DNA of 64,000 nucleotides from Ponticoccus litoralis (lineage in GTDB: Bacteria; Pseudomonadota; Alphaproteobacteria; Rhodobacterales; Rhodobacteraceae), in assembly GCF_039769985.1 (NCBI RefSeq), contig NZ_JBDNCH010000001.1:109158-173157 (forward strand), written 5' to 3'. Made by a program: the position numbers and the translations under genes. Below, in pieces: positions 47,644 to 56,962 of the stretch. The notes below the pieces were generated by a model that was not told the DNA's origin, made no database searches, and saw only the letters and a list, made by a program, of their open reading frames with translations. Position 1 is the stretch's first letter; each line of letters starts with the position of its first letter.

Positions 47644-47696
47644 GCCGCCGGCAGGATCCTGTCCGGCGGCAGGCAGGGGGCGCGTCAGCGTCCCCC
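47644..47696 (+). other. Two GC hairpins between fhs and folD
   Basis: GCCGCCGG, CAGGATCCTG and CCGGCGGC (47644-47670) make a long stem; GGGGG/CCCCC with CGC/GCG (47676-47696) follows at once. There is no T-run, so an mRNA-processing or partial termination role in the 182-bp gap is possible. An A/T-rich TTTAAGTATAGC about 40 bp before folD could be a -10 region. Confidence 0.45.
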
Positions 47697-47815
47697 GTTC
47701 CCGCGACCTCGCAGAGGCGCGGGGTGACCGCTGTTCCTGCTGCCGCTACTCGGGCTATGGAAGAGCTTCTTTAAGTATAGCGGATCTGCCATGCGGGTCC
47801 GGGCGGGAGACAGAA

Positions 47816-48718
47816 ATGACAGCGACGATCATCGACGGAAAGGCCTTCGCGGCCACGGTGCGCGGACAGGTGGCCGAGCATGTAGCGCGGCTGAAGCAGG
47901 AACATGACATCACGCCCGGCCTCGCGGTGGTGCTGGTGGGCGAAGACCCGGCCAGCCGGGTCTATGTCCGCTCGAAGGGCAAGATGACCGTCGAGGTCGG
48001 CATGAACTCGTGGGAGCACAAGCTGGATGCCGACACGCCCGAGGCCGACCTGCTGGCGCTGATCGACCGGCTGAACAATGATCCGGCGGTGCACGGCATC
48101 CTTGTGCAGCTGCCGCTGCCCAAGCATCTGGACGAGGATCTGGTGATCAATGCCATCGATCCGGCCAAGGATGTCGACGGCTTCCACATCTCGAACGTCG
48201 GCCTTCTGGGCACCGGGCAGAAGAGCATGGTGCCCTGCACGCCGCTGGGCTGCCTGATGATGCTGCGCGACCACCATGGCTCGCTGTCGGGAATGGACGC
48301 GGTGGTGATCGGGCGGTCGAACATCGTCGGCAAGCCGATGGCGCAGCTGCTGCTGGGCGACAGCTGCACGGTGACCATCGCGCATTCGCGGACCAAGGCT
48401 CTGGCGGATGTGGTGCGGCGCGCCGATATCGTGGTGGCGGCGGTGGGCCGCCCCGAGATGGTGCCGGGCGACTGGATCAAGCCGGGCGCGACGGTGATCG
48501 ACGTGGGCATCAACCGCATCGACGCCCCGGAAAAGGGCGAGGGCAAGACCCGGCTGGTCGGCGACGTGGCCTACGACAGCTGCGCGGCGGTGGCGGGTGC
48601 GATCACCCCGGTGCCGGGCGGCGTCGGCCCGATGACCATCGCCTGCCTGCTGGCCAACACGCTGACCGCCTGCTGCCGCGCCAACGGCCTTGCAGAGCCG
48701 GAAGGCCTGACCGCATGA
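47816..48718 (+). CDS. folD: Methylene-H4F dehydrogenase/methenyl-H4F cyclohydrolase FolD
   Basis: A 300-residue canonical bifunctional FolD. The catalytic Y-V-R-S-K motif has Y50 and K54; G-I-L-V-Q-L-P-L-P and D-P-A-K-D-V-D-G-F-H supply the conserved glutamine and aspartates; the cofactor site is V-I-G-R-S-N-I-V-G-K-P and the end T-P-V-P-G-G-V-G-P-M-T. ATG 47816 gives family length; the frame runs open upstream through fhs. Its TGA overlaps the ATG of the second paralogue. Confidence 0.94.
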   Translation: MTATIIDGKAFAATVRGQVAEHVARLKQEHDITPGLAVVLVGEDPASRVYVRSKGKMTVEVGMNSWEHKLDADTPEADLLALIDRLNNDPAVHGILVQLPLPKHLDEDLVINAIDPAKDVDGFHISNVGLLGTGQKSMVPCTPLGCLMMLRDHHGSLSGMDAVVIGRSNIVGKPMAQLLLGDSCTVTIAHSRTKALADVVRRADIVVAAVGRPEMVPGDWIKPGATVIDVGINRIDAPEKGEGKTRLVGDVAYDSCAAVAGAITPVPGGVGPMTIACLLANTLTACCRANGLAEPEGLTA

Positions 48719-49590
48719 AACCGGACCCCCGGTATCTGCTAGGCAAACCCGTCCGGGACCGCATCCTGTCAGAGGTTCAATCCATGACAGGGGCGGCCGG
48801 GCGGATCGGCAAGCTGGTCTCGATCTCTATCGGGGACATCCCCGAGGTCGCCGTCTACGTCCGCAATCAGGCCCGCGCCGCCGCGCTTGCGGGCCTGCCC
48901 TTCGATCAGGAATTCTGGGGCGGCGAGGTCGGACAGGACGAATGCAAGGCCCGCATCCAGGCGATGAACGATGATCCCGACGTGCTGGGAATCATCCTGC
49001 AGCGCCCGGTGCCGGATCACATCAACGTCCGCTCGCTGCAATCCGCCATCCATCCCCTGAAGGATGTCGAGGGCATGAACCCGGCCTCGATCGGCAATAT
49101 CGTCTACAACGATGTCGCCATGGCCCCCTGTACCGCCGCCGCCGCGGTCGAGCTTATCCGCGAGACCGGGCTCGACATGAAGGGGCTGGAGGTCGTGATG
49201 GTCGGGCATTCCGAGATCGTCGGCAAACCGGCGGCGATGATGTTGATGGCCGAAGGCGCCACGGTGACGGTCTGTCACCACCTGACGCGCTCGGTCGCGA
49301 TGCATTCCCGCCGCGCGGACGTGATCGTCGTCGCCGTCGGCAAGGCGCATCTGATCGGGCCGGACATGGTCAAGCCGGGGGCCGCGGTCATCGACATCGG
49401 CATCAACCAGCGCATCCACCCGGACGGCTCGACCGATATCGTCGGCGATGTCGACACCGAGGCGGTGAAGGAAATCGCCGGCTGGGTCACCCCGGTTCCG
49501 GGCGGCGTCGGTCCGGTGACCGTCGCCATGCTGATGCGCAACGCGATGCGCGCCTACCAGCGCCAGCAGGCGGCGGGCTGGAGAACCTGA
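48715..49590 (+). CDS. FolD paralogue lacking the catalytic lysine
   Basis: A 291-residue FolD-family protein translationally coupled (ATGA) to folD. Overall fold motifs are kept: I-I-L-Q-R-P-V-P, G-H-S-E-I-V-G-K-P-A and T-P-V-P-G-G-V-G-P-V-T. In the active-site motif Y48-V-R-N-Q52 the lysine is replaced by glutamine; K-D-V-D-G becomes K-D-V-E-G, and P-C-T-P-x-G becomes P-C-T-A-A-A. In the human enzyme, Lys56 to Gln is reported to abolish cyclohydrolase activity while keeping dehydrogenase activity, so a dehydrogenase-only or altered-substrate role is likely (inference). Confidence 0.85.
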   Translation: MKPDPRYLLGKPVRDRILSEVQSMTGAAGRIGKLVSISIGDIPEVAVYVRNQARAAALAGLPFDQEFWGGEVGQDECKARIQAMNDDPDVLGIILQRPVPDHINVRSLQSAIHPLKDVEGMNPASIGNIVYNDVAMAPCTAAAAVELIRETGLDMKGLEVVMVGHSEIVGKPAAMMLMAEGATVTVCHHLTRSVAMHSRRADVIVVAVGKAHLIGPDMVKPGAAVIDIGINQRIHPDGSTDIVGDVDTEAVKEIAGWVTPVPGGVGPVTVAMLMRNAMRAYQRQQAAGWRT

Positions 49591-49634
49591 AGCCGCGCCG
49601 CCAGCGGTTCACTGCAAGAGGCATCGCAAATCTC

Positions 49635-49662
49635 TTGCTTGATACCGAAGGCGGTGTATATT
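49635..49662 (+). promoter_or_regulatory. Candidate promoter of the DUF1989-GcvT gene
   Basis: TTGCTT and TATATT, 16 bp apart, in a sharply A/T-rich island 50 bp before the ATG, which is preceded by GGAAGGAGAGGA. Suggests the fusion gene can be transcribed separately from folD. Confidence 0.5.
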
Positions 49663-49712
49663 CTTTTCATTAAATATTTTTTCCGCAAAGGCAAAAGCCG
49701 GAAGGAGAGGAC

Positions 49713-52086
49713 ATGCTGGATACCCGCTTTCCCAATGTGGTGCCGGGGCCGCCGCGACCCAGCGGCATCTTCGAGCCGAAGGTCTTTTCCATGCCGCCGG
49801 GCAGCGAACGCTACGTGGTCGAGGGCCGCGGCGCGATCCTGGTCCGACTGGAGGCCGGCGACCGCACTGGAGATCGAGAACACCGAGGGCGGCCAGCCCT
49901 GCGAGATCGTCTGCGCCCACCCGGACGGCAGTTTCGATCCCGGCTTGATCGGGGCGACGGGGCAGGGGGATGCCTCGGGGTTGAAGGCTTTGCTGACCTC
50001 GGAGGACCGCTCGCTGCGCAGCCTGCGGATGGGCATCGAGGCACGGGGTCTGGATCTTGCCCGCGCGACGGCGGTGACGCTGTTCGGCGCGACGACTCCG
50101 GCGCGCACGACGGAAAGCTTCACCGCAACCGGCGAAGGCACCGTGATCATCGCGGCCCCGGGCGGCATCATGGATTTCGAGGCGCAGGACACGGCCACAC
50201 CGCTGACCGTCTACATTCGCCGCGCCACCCTGAAAACCGTCAAGACGTTCGAACTGCCCGACCCGCTGGCCGATCCTGTGGCCGACGTCCGCGTGCATTC
50301 GGCGACCGCCGAGGCCTATTTCGTCAAGGCCGGGGACTATATCCAGATCCTTGACGTGAACGGCAAGCAATGTACGGATTTCCAGTGCTTTTCCGCGCGC
50401 AAACTGGACAAGGGCATCGAGCACGCGCTGGATGTGACCACGACCCGGACGCTGATGGAACACGCCTACCCGATGCCGGGTCTGCATGCGAAATACTACG
50501 ATCAGGACATGCTGCCGCTGGTCGAGGTCATCGAGGACACCTGCGGGCGGCACGATGCCTTCGCGCTGGCCTGCTCGGCCAAGTATTACGACGACATCGG
50601 CTATCCCGGCCACGTCAACTGCTCCGACAACTTCAACGCGGTGCTTGCGCCGCATGGGGTGACCGGACGCAAGGGCTGGATGGCGATCAACTTCTTCTTC
50701 AACACCGGCCTCGACGAGCACGGCGTCATGTACTCGGACGAGCCATGGTCGCGGCCCGGGGACTACGTGCTGCTGCGGGCGCTGACCGACCTTGTCTGCG
50801 TCAGCTCTGCCTGCCCGGACGACACCTCGGCTGCAAACGGCTGGAATCCGACTGACATCCATGTCCGCACCTACAGCGGCAAGGAAACCTTTCAACGCGC
50901 CGTGGCGTACCGGCCCACCCCAGATGCGGAAGCGAAGATGACGAAACAGACCGCCTTTCACGACCGGTTCGACCGGTTCACCGACAACTTCATCGAATAC
51001 AACGGCTACTGGCTTGCCAATTGCATGGCGACCGCCGGCCCGATCGCGGAGTATCACGCCTGCCGCCAGAAGGTTGTCGTGACCGACCTCAGCCCGCTGC
51101 GCAAGTTCGAGATCACCGGACCCGACAGCGAGGCGCTGTGCCAATACGTCTTCACCCGCAACATGAAGACCCTGCCGGTCGGCGGCGTGGTCTATACCGC
51201 GATGTGCTATCCGCACGGCGGCATGGTGGACGACGGCACCGTCTTCCGGCTGGGCAAGGACAACTTCCGCTGGATCGGCGGCTCCGACTACGGCGGCGAG
51301 TGGATCCGCGAAAAGGCCGACGAGCTGGGTCTGAAGGTGCTGATCCGGTCCTCTACGGACATGCAGCACAATATCGCGGTGCAGGGCCCGGAAAGCCGCG
51401 ACCTGCTGCGCAAGATCATCTGGACCGCGCCGCACCAGCCGAACTTCGACGATCTCGACTGGTTCCGCTTCACGCCCGCGCGCCTGAACAACGAACAGGG
51501 CGTTCCGGTGGTGATCAGCCGCACCGGCTACACCGGCGAACTGGGCTACGAGATCTTCTGCCACCCCAAACACGCCGGAGAGGTCTTCGACGCGGTCTGG
51601 GAGGCCGGTCAGCCGCATGGCATCACCCCGCTGGGCTTCGAGGCCCTGGACATGGTGCGGATCGAGGCCGGGCTGATCTTTGCGGGCTATGATTTCTCGG
51701 ACCAGACCGACCCCTTCGAGGCGGGCATCGGCTTTACCGTGCCGCTCAAGTCCAAGCCGGACGATTTCATCGGGCGCGACGCGCTGATCCGCCGCAAGGA
51801 CACCCCGGCGCGCAAGCTGGTCGGGCTGGACATCGACAGCAACGTCGCGGTGTCGCATGGCGATTGCGTGCACATCGGGCGGGCGCAGATCGGAGAGATC
51901 ACCTCGTCGATGCGCTCGCCGCTGCTGGGCCGGAACATTGCCATGGCGCGGGTGGACGTGGCGCATTCCGCGCCGGGCACGAAGCTGGAGATCGGCAAGC
52001 TAGACGGTCATCAGAAGCGTCTGCCCGCCACGATCCGCGCGGATCTGGCCGCCTACGACCCCAAGAAGGAACGTCCGCGGTCCTGA
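49713..52086 (+). CDS. DUF1989-GcvT fusion, putative H4F-dependent demethylase (frame break near 49866)
   Basis: About 790 residues. The N-terminal 400 residues include a DUF1989 (urea carboxylase-associated) region with D-V-N-G-K-Q-C-T-D-F, E-D-T-C-G-R-H-D-A-F and H-V-N-C-S-D-N-F-N. The C-terminal half is an aminomethyltransferase (GcvT) fold: V-V-V-T-D-L-S-P-L-R-K-F-E-I-T-G-P-D, Q-G-P-E-S-R-D-L-L and S-R-T-G-Y-T-G-E-L-G-Y-E-I-F. GcvT proteins transfer one-carbon groups from amines or sulfonium compounds to tetrahydrofolate. The methyl donor is unknown. One extra base lies near 49866. It ends the rightward C1 unit before a strong terminator. Confidence 0.82.
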
Positions 52087-52160
52087 CCCGCGGCGTCGCG
52101 GGCGCCCCTCGGCAACGAGGGACGCCCGCCCCGCCCATTCGTTACCCTGTCCAAACTGAG

Positions 52161-52195
52161 CCCGGTGGTGCATTCGTTGCACCGCCGGGTTTTTT
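52161..52195 (+). terminator. Intrinsic terminator of the fdh-C1 operon
   Basis: CCCGGTGGTGCA and TGCACCGCCGGG pair over 12 bp (one G-T wobble) around TTCGT, followed by six T residues, 75 bp past the fusion gene. Confidence 0.92.
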
Positions 52196-52475
52196 CGTGG
52201 ACGCAGATCGGCGCAGGGTTAGCCGAGTACGAATGCCGTATTCCAGCCGGCTGGGCGAGGGGAGAGTGTTTCCCATCCTTGTCCTATGACGATCACCTCA
52301 GGATGGGCCGACCTTCTGTGTGAGACCGCCCGCCCCCTCATCGCCGTGGCACGACAGAGTTGCCGCGATCCCTGAAGAGATGCGCTCAAGTCACTGCAAG
52401 ATAGTTGGAAAGATGAGGATCAGGTGCACACCCCCGGGCGCTGAAGCGACCCGGGGATGGCGCGACTTGACCGGG
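52196..52475. other. Gene-free rest of the convergent gap
   Basis: Nothing recognisable lies between the terminator and the glycerate kinase stop; small frames here have no family features. Confidence 0.35.
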
Positions 52476-53758
52476 CTAGGGGCCCCGGCCAATCAGCAAA
52501 ACTTGCACATCTGCAACATTGGTGCCGGTGGCGCCGGTGATCAGGAGATCGTCCGACAGGCGCAGCGCCGCATTACTGTCGTTGTTGTCCAGGTAACGTT
52601 CAGGCGGCTGACCGCGCGCGCGGATGCGGTTCAGCGTCTCCTGGTCCACGATGGCGCCCGCCGCGTCGGTGGGGCCGTCGCGTCCGTCGGTGCCGCCGGA
52701 CAGGAAGGTCCAGGGCGCGGCGACCGGCTGGGCATCGGCAAGCGCGGCCAGCCTCAGCGCCAGTTCCTGGTTGCGCCCGCCCAGACCGCGCCCGCGCACC
52801 CGCACGGTGGTTTCACCGCCCCAGAGGATCGCACGGGGCCGGTCGCCCGCAGCACTGTCCCGCAGCGTGCGAAAGATCGAGACCGCCGCCTCTCCGACAT
52901 CGCCGGTCAGCGGGGTCTCGATGGCGTGGGCGTCGTAGTCGTGGCGCAGGCTTTCTGCCGCCGCCAGAACGCTTTCGCGGTTGCCGCCGATCAGGTGGTT
53001 GACGGTATCGCCCGGGAAAGGCACCCGGGCCGCGCGGCGCAGATGGCGCTGGATGCTTTCGGGCAGACGCTCGAAGAGACCGGCATCATGCAGGAGCTGC
53101 CTTGCCTCTTCGGCGGTTCCGATGGGCGCGGCGGTTGGGCCGCTGGCAATGGCCCGCAGGTCGTCGCCGATCACGTCCGACAGGATGTAACCGGTCACCT
53201 GCGCAGGCGCGGCAAGGCGGGCCATGCCGCCGCCTTTCAGCTCTGACACCTGTTGCCGGATCAGGTTCATGGCGACGATATCCAGCCCGCTGGCCAGCAG
53301 CAGCCGGTTCAGCGCCTGCTTGTCGTCCAGCGTGACCCCCGGCGGCGGCGCGGGCAGCAGGGCAGAGCCGCCGCCCGAGATCAGGGCGATCACCCGGTCA
53401 CCGGGTTCGGTGCTGGCCAGCACCTCCTGCATGCGATGCGCGCCGGCGGCCCCGACACTGTCGGGCACCGGGTGCCCGGCGCGAAAAATCTCGGAGCCCG
53501 GTGTTTTTTCCGTGTTTTCGCGGTGGGTTACGCAGATCGACAGGCGCGGGCCGTCGATGCGGGGCAGGACCGCCCGCACCATGGCGGGGGCCGCCTTACC
53601 GACGGCAAGCACGATGGTTCGGTGGCCATGCGCGGCCTTGGGGAGGGGGAGGAGTCGAGGCAATCGCGCATGGCCAGCGCCGGGTCGGCGCGTCGTGTCG
53701 CGGCCCGGAAAGCCCGGGCCGCGTCCTGTCTGAAGTCGGAAATCTTATCCGGCGGCAA
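52476..53758 (-). CDS. gck: Glycerate 2-kinase, MOFRL type (frame break near 53655)
   Basis: Serine-cycle kinase phosphorylating D-glycerate to 2-phosphoglycerate. The main frame has V-L-A-V-G-K-A-A-P-A-M, L-I-S-G-G-G-S-A-L-L near the middle, and L-G-G-R-N-Q-E-L-A-L plus F-L-S-G-G-T-D-G-R-D-G-P-T-D-A-A-G-A near the end, the MOFRL-domain hallmarks. The first 35 or so codons (A-A-R-A-F-R-A-A-T-R-R-A-D-P) lie in another frame. The start is unclear: a TTG at 53758 overlapping the mcl stop, or an ATT just after it. About 427 residues. Confidence 0.85.
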
Positions 53759-54722
53759 TCTGGCGCGCCTTTTCGACCAGAACTTCGGCCTGGCGGATCG
53801 AGGCGTAGTCGATCAGCCGCCCGTCCAGCGAGACGGCGCCCTTGCCGGCGGCTTCGGCCTCGGCCATGGCGGTCAGGATGCGACCGGCCTTTTCGACCTC
53901 GGCGTCAGAGGGCGACATGACCTCGTTGGCCAGCGCGACCTGGCTGGGGTGGATGGCCCATTTGCCCTCGCAGCCCAGAACGGCGGCTCGCTTGGCGGCG
54001 GCGCGGTAGCCGTCGGGGTCACGGAAATCACCGAAGGGGCCGTCGATCGGGCGCAGCCCGTTGGCGCGCGCGGCGACCACCATGCGGGCCAGCGCATAGT
54101 GCCACATGTCGCCCCAATGGGTTTCGCGCGTGCTGTTCACATCCGGGTCCGTCAGGACCGAGTAATCGGGGTTCACGCCGCCGATGATCGTCGTGCGCGC
54201 GCGGGTCGAGGCAGCGTAATCGGCGACACCGAAGTGCAGGCTTTCGTTGCGCTTGGAGGCGGCGGCGATCTCGGAAACGTTCTGCATGCCAAGCGCGGTC
54301 TCGATGATGTGCTCGAAACCGATTCGCTTTTTCATGCCCTTGGCGTCTTCGATCTGGGTCACCATCATGTCGACGGCATAGACGTCGGCGGCGGTCCCGA
54401 CCTTGGGAATCATGATCAGGTCAAGCCGGTCACCGGCCTGTTCGACCACGTCGACCACATCGCGATACATGTAATGCGTGTCGAGCCCGTTGATGCGGAT
54501 CGACATGGTCTTGGTGCCCCAGTCGATCTCGTTCAGGGCCTTGATGATGTTCCGGCGCGCCTGTTCCTTTTCGTCCGGAGCGACCGCGTCCTCGAGGTCG
54601 AGGAAGATCACGTCTACGTCGGATTGCGCTGCCTTTTCAAACATTTGCGGCTGCGAACCGGGCACTGCCAACTCGGATCGGTTAAGACGGGCCGGGGCTT
54701 GGTCGATGGCGTGGAAGGACAT
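53745..54722 (-). CDS. mcl: Malyl-CoA lyase
   Basis: A 325-residue CitE-like lyase cleaving L-malyl-CoA to acetyl-CoA and glyoxylate, closing the serine cycle. Signatures: F-L-D-L-E-D-A-V-A-P near residue 40, R-I-N-G-L-D-T near 75, I-G-F-E-H-I-I-E-T-A-L-G near 132, and the late G-C-E-G-K-W-A-I-H-P-S-Q. Length equals the methylotroph enzyme. A TTGACG element and A/T-rich DNA lie 65-75 bp upstream, and the LuxR-type gene ends 111 bp before it on the same strand. Confidence 0.93.
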   Translation of the reverse strand: MSFHAIDQAPARLNRSELAVPGSQPQMFEKAAQSDVDVIFLDLEDAVAPDEKEQARRNIIKALNEIDWGTKTMSIRINGLDTHYMYRDVVDVVEQAGDRLDLIMIPKVGTAADVYAVDMMVTQIEDAKGMKKRIGFEHIIETALGMQNVSEIAAASKRNESLHFGVADYAASTRARTTIIGGVNPDYSVLTDPDVNSTRETHWGDMWHYALARMVVAARANGLRPIDGPFGDFRDPDGYRAAAKRAAVLGCEGKWAIHPSQVALANEVMSPSDAEVEKAGRILTAMAEAEAAGKGAVSLDGRLIDYASIRQAEVLVEKARQIAAG

Positions 54723-54833
54723 GGTCGGGGACCTCTCTGAAAGGATATTGCGTGTGGACCCCTAATGGCATTCTTTATATTTTTATTCCCGTCAAGAAAT
54801 TTTTTTGCATACGAGTGCACACCGGGAGGGGGC

Positions 54834-55461
54834 TTACCCGCCCCCCTTGGCCTGCGATGCGTAGTAATGGGCAATCGCCTGAGCGCGGTTTTTCACCGAC
54901 AGCTTGTCGAAGACGTTGGACAGGTGAAACTTGACCGTGTTGGTCGAAATGTCCAGCCGCTCGGCCAGCTGCTTGTTGGTGAGCCCCTCGGCGAGGGCGT
55001 CGAGGATCGCGCGTTCCTTGCGCGACAGCGTGGCGATCGGATCGGTCTTCAGCTCGCGAATGTCGAGATAGGGAAAGACCATCTTGCCCGCCGCCACATC
55101 CACGCAGGTCTGGACCAGCGCGTCGATCGGCGCCGCCCGCGACACGAAGGCCGCGGCCCCCGAGGCCATGGCCCTGCGCGGGCTTGCCGGGTCGGCGTCA
55201 TGTCCGTAGGCGACGATCTCGCGGCGCCCTGTCCTGCGCGCGCAGCACCTCGATCAGCTTTTCCGCCCCCAGCGCCGGGATGTTCCAGTCCAGCACGCAG
55301 ACGCGCACTGGCACCCGCATGATCATCCCCAGAAAACCCTCGGCGGTGGCGCTGGTGGCGACCAGCGAGAATCGGGGATCGCGCTCGAAGACTTCGGACA
55401 TGGCCGAAAGCACGAGGGGATTTCCGTCCCCCAGCATGATGTCTATCAGATCCGCCTTCAT
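54834..55461 (-). CDS. LuxR/FixJ-type response regulator (frame break near 55220)
   Basis: Receiver-like domain (residues 1-120) followed by a LuxR helix-turn-helix: L-S-R-K-E-R-A-I-L-D-A-L-A-E-G-L-T-N-K-Q-L-A, then I-S-T-N-T-V-K-F-H-L-S-N-V-F. About 208 residues after correction. The receiver keeps V-L-D-W-N-I-P (phospho-acceptor aspartate) but the N-terminal acidic pair is only L-G-D-G and the usual lysine is R in F-V-S-R-A-A-P, so phosphorylation may not be needed. Divergent from the sga operon and upstream of mcl; a likely serine-cycle regulator. Confidence 0.83.
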
Positions 55462-55500
55462 GTCACCCCTTTGAAGTTAAAGCGTTAATCGGAAGAAACC

Positions 55501-55577
55501 ACCCATTTGGGGGGTGTCTGGAACGGCATACAACGGAATACTTGCCCAAATGGGTAGGAACTTCCCCACCATTTTGG
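55501..55577. promoter_or_regulatory. Three related palindromic sites upstream of sga
   Basis: ACCCATTTGGG (55501-55511) and its exact reverse complement CCCAAATGGGT (55545-55555), with a weaker ACCATTTTGG (55568-55577). Centres are about 44 and 23 bp apart, near whole helical turns. Each site is itself nearly palindromic, as for dimeric LuxR-type proteins. The 216-bp gap serves both the luxR gene and the sga operon. Confidence 0.65.
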
Positions 55578-55677
55578 ATGCCCAAAAGCAGGATTAAGGG
55601 ACGTTTTTTTAACTTTCAACAAATTATATAACCCAGAGGAAACAAAATTCTCACTGAGGTAAACACTGGGAGGTGTC

Positions 55678-56925
55678 ATGACCGTAGCGCAACTTTTCCC
55701 CAAGCTTGAGATCCCGGAAACCATCGCGGCGGGCCCCGGCCCGGGCAATACCGATGCCCGCGTTCTGGCGGCTTTCTCGGGCGCCGGTATCGCCGACCAC
55801 ATGCACGGCGACGTTCTGCGCGGCATGGTTGAATGCAAGCTGATGCTGCGCCAGGTCTGGGGCACCGAGAACATCCACACCTTCGGCGTCGCCGGCACCG
55901 GCTGGAGCGGCCTGGACGTGATGTTCAGCGCCATCATGCCCGGCGACAAGGTTGTCGTCTTCAACAACGGCACCTTCTCGGGCATCGACGGGCTGACCGT
56001 CCGCATGAAGGCCGCCACCGCCGCGGAACTGGCGCTGAACCCGCTGGACCCGAAACCGGCCTCTGTTGTCGTGGTCGACGTGCCGCACGGCGTCTCGGTC
56101 ACCGGCGGCATGGTCGAAGAGGCGCTGGCCCGGCACAAGCCGAAGTGGGCCTGCATGGCGCATTGGGAAACCGGATCGGGCCGCATCAACGACATCCGCG
56201 GCTTCAGCGAGGCCTGCGAGCGCCACGACGTCATGGGCCTGGTTGACGCGGTTTCGTCGCTGGGGGTCGAAGATTTCCGCATCGACGATTTCCCCGGCGT
56301 GCACGGCTGGGCCTCCTGCCCGCAGAAAGGCATCTGCTGCCTGCCGCTGACCTATGCGCCGGTGTCCTTCACCGACCGCTACATCGAGACGCTGAAGAAG
56401 ACCGGCACCCGCACCTTCGTGCATCACCCGATCATGGAGGCCCGTCACTGGGGCATCATCGACGGCAAGGACGTCGAGAAGGGCACCTATCACCGGACCC
56501 ATTCCGCCTATGCGGTCTCTGCCTTCCACGAGGCGCTGCGCATCACCCTGCAACAGGGCATCCCGGCGCGCGCCAAGGAATACGCCTTCCACGAGGCGGC
56601 GCTGCGCCGCGCGGTGCGGGCCATGGGCTGCGAGGTGACCTCGAACATGACGTCGCTGGTGGTTCTGAACCTGCCGTCAGAGCTGGCGGGCCGCGAGATG
56701 GAGCTGGTGCAATCCTGCCGGGCGCAGAACTTCGGCATCTGGCCGACGCTGTCGGCGCCGGTGCAGATCCGGATCGGCATCCTCAACCTGCTGACCCGCG
56801 CCGCCATCACCGATATCGTCCACCGTTTCGCGGATGCGATCCGCGCCATGGGCGGCACCGTTGACGGCGCCCGCGTCGAAGAGGCGCTGAACGCCGCCTA
56901 CGACCAGGCCATCGCGGCAGAGTAA
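55678..56925 (+). CDS. sgaA: Serine-glyoxylate aminotransferase
   Basis: A 415-residue class V PLP aminotransferase converting serine and glyoxylate to hydroxypyruvate and glycine. The N-terminal P-G-P-G-N-T-D-A-R-V and the V-V-V-D-V-P-H-G region are typical; the PLP lysine is in S-C-P-Q-K-G-I-C-C-L-P. GGGAGG precedes the ATG. First gene of the rightward operon sga, mtkA, mtkB, hpr, ppc, glyA. Confidence 0.93.
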   Translation: MTVAQLFPKLEIPETIAAGPGPGNTDARVLAAFSGAGIADHMHGDVLRGMVECKLMLRQVWGTENIHTFGVAGTGWSGLDVMFSAIMPGDKVVVFNNGTFSGIDGLTVRMKAATAAELALNPLDPKPASVVVVDVPHGVSVTGGMVEEALARHKPKWACMAHWETGSGRINDIRGFSEACERHDVMGLVDAVSSLGVEDFRIDDFPGVHGWASCPQKGICCLPLTYAPVSFTDRYIETLKKTGTRTFVHHPIMEARHWGIIDGKDVEKGTYHRTHSAYAVSAFHEALRITLQQGIPARAKEYAFHEAALRRAVRAMGCEVTSNMTSLVVLNLPSELAGREMELVQSCRAQNFGIWPTLSAPVQIRIGILNLLTRAAITDIVHRFADAIRAMGGTVDGARVEEALNAAYDQAIAAE

Positions 56926-56962
56926 TTCCAACACGATCCAATCTTTCGGAGGAGGAAAGAGC

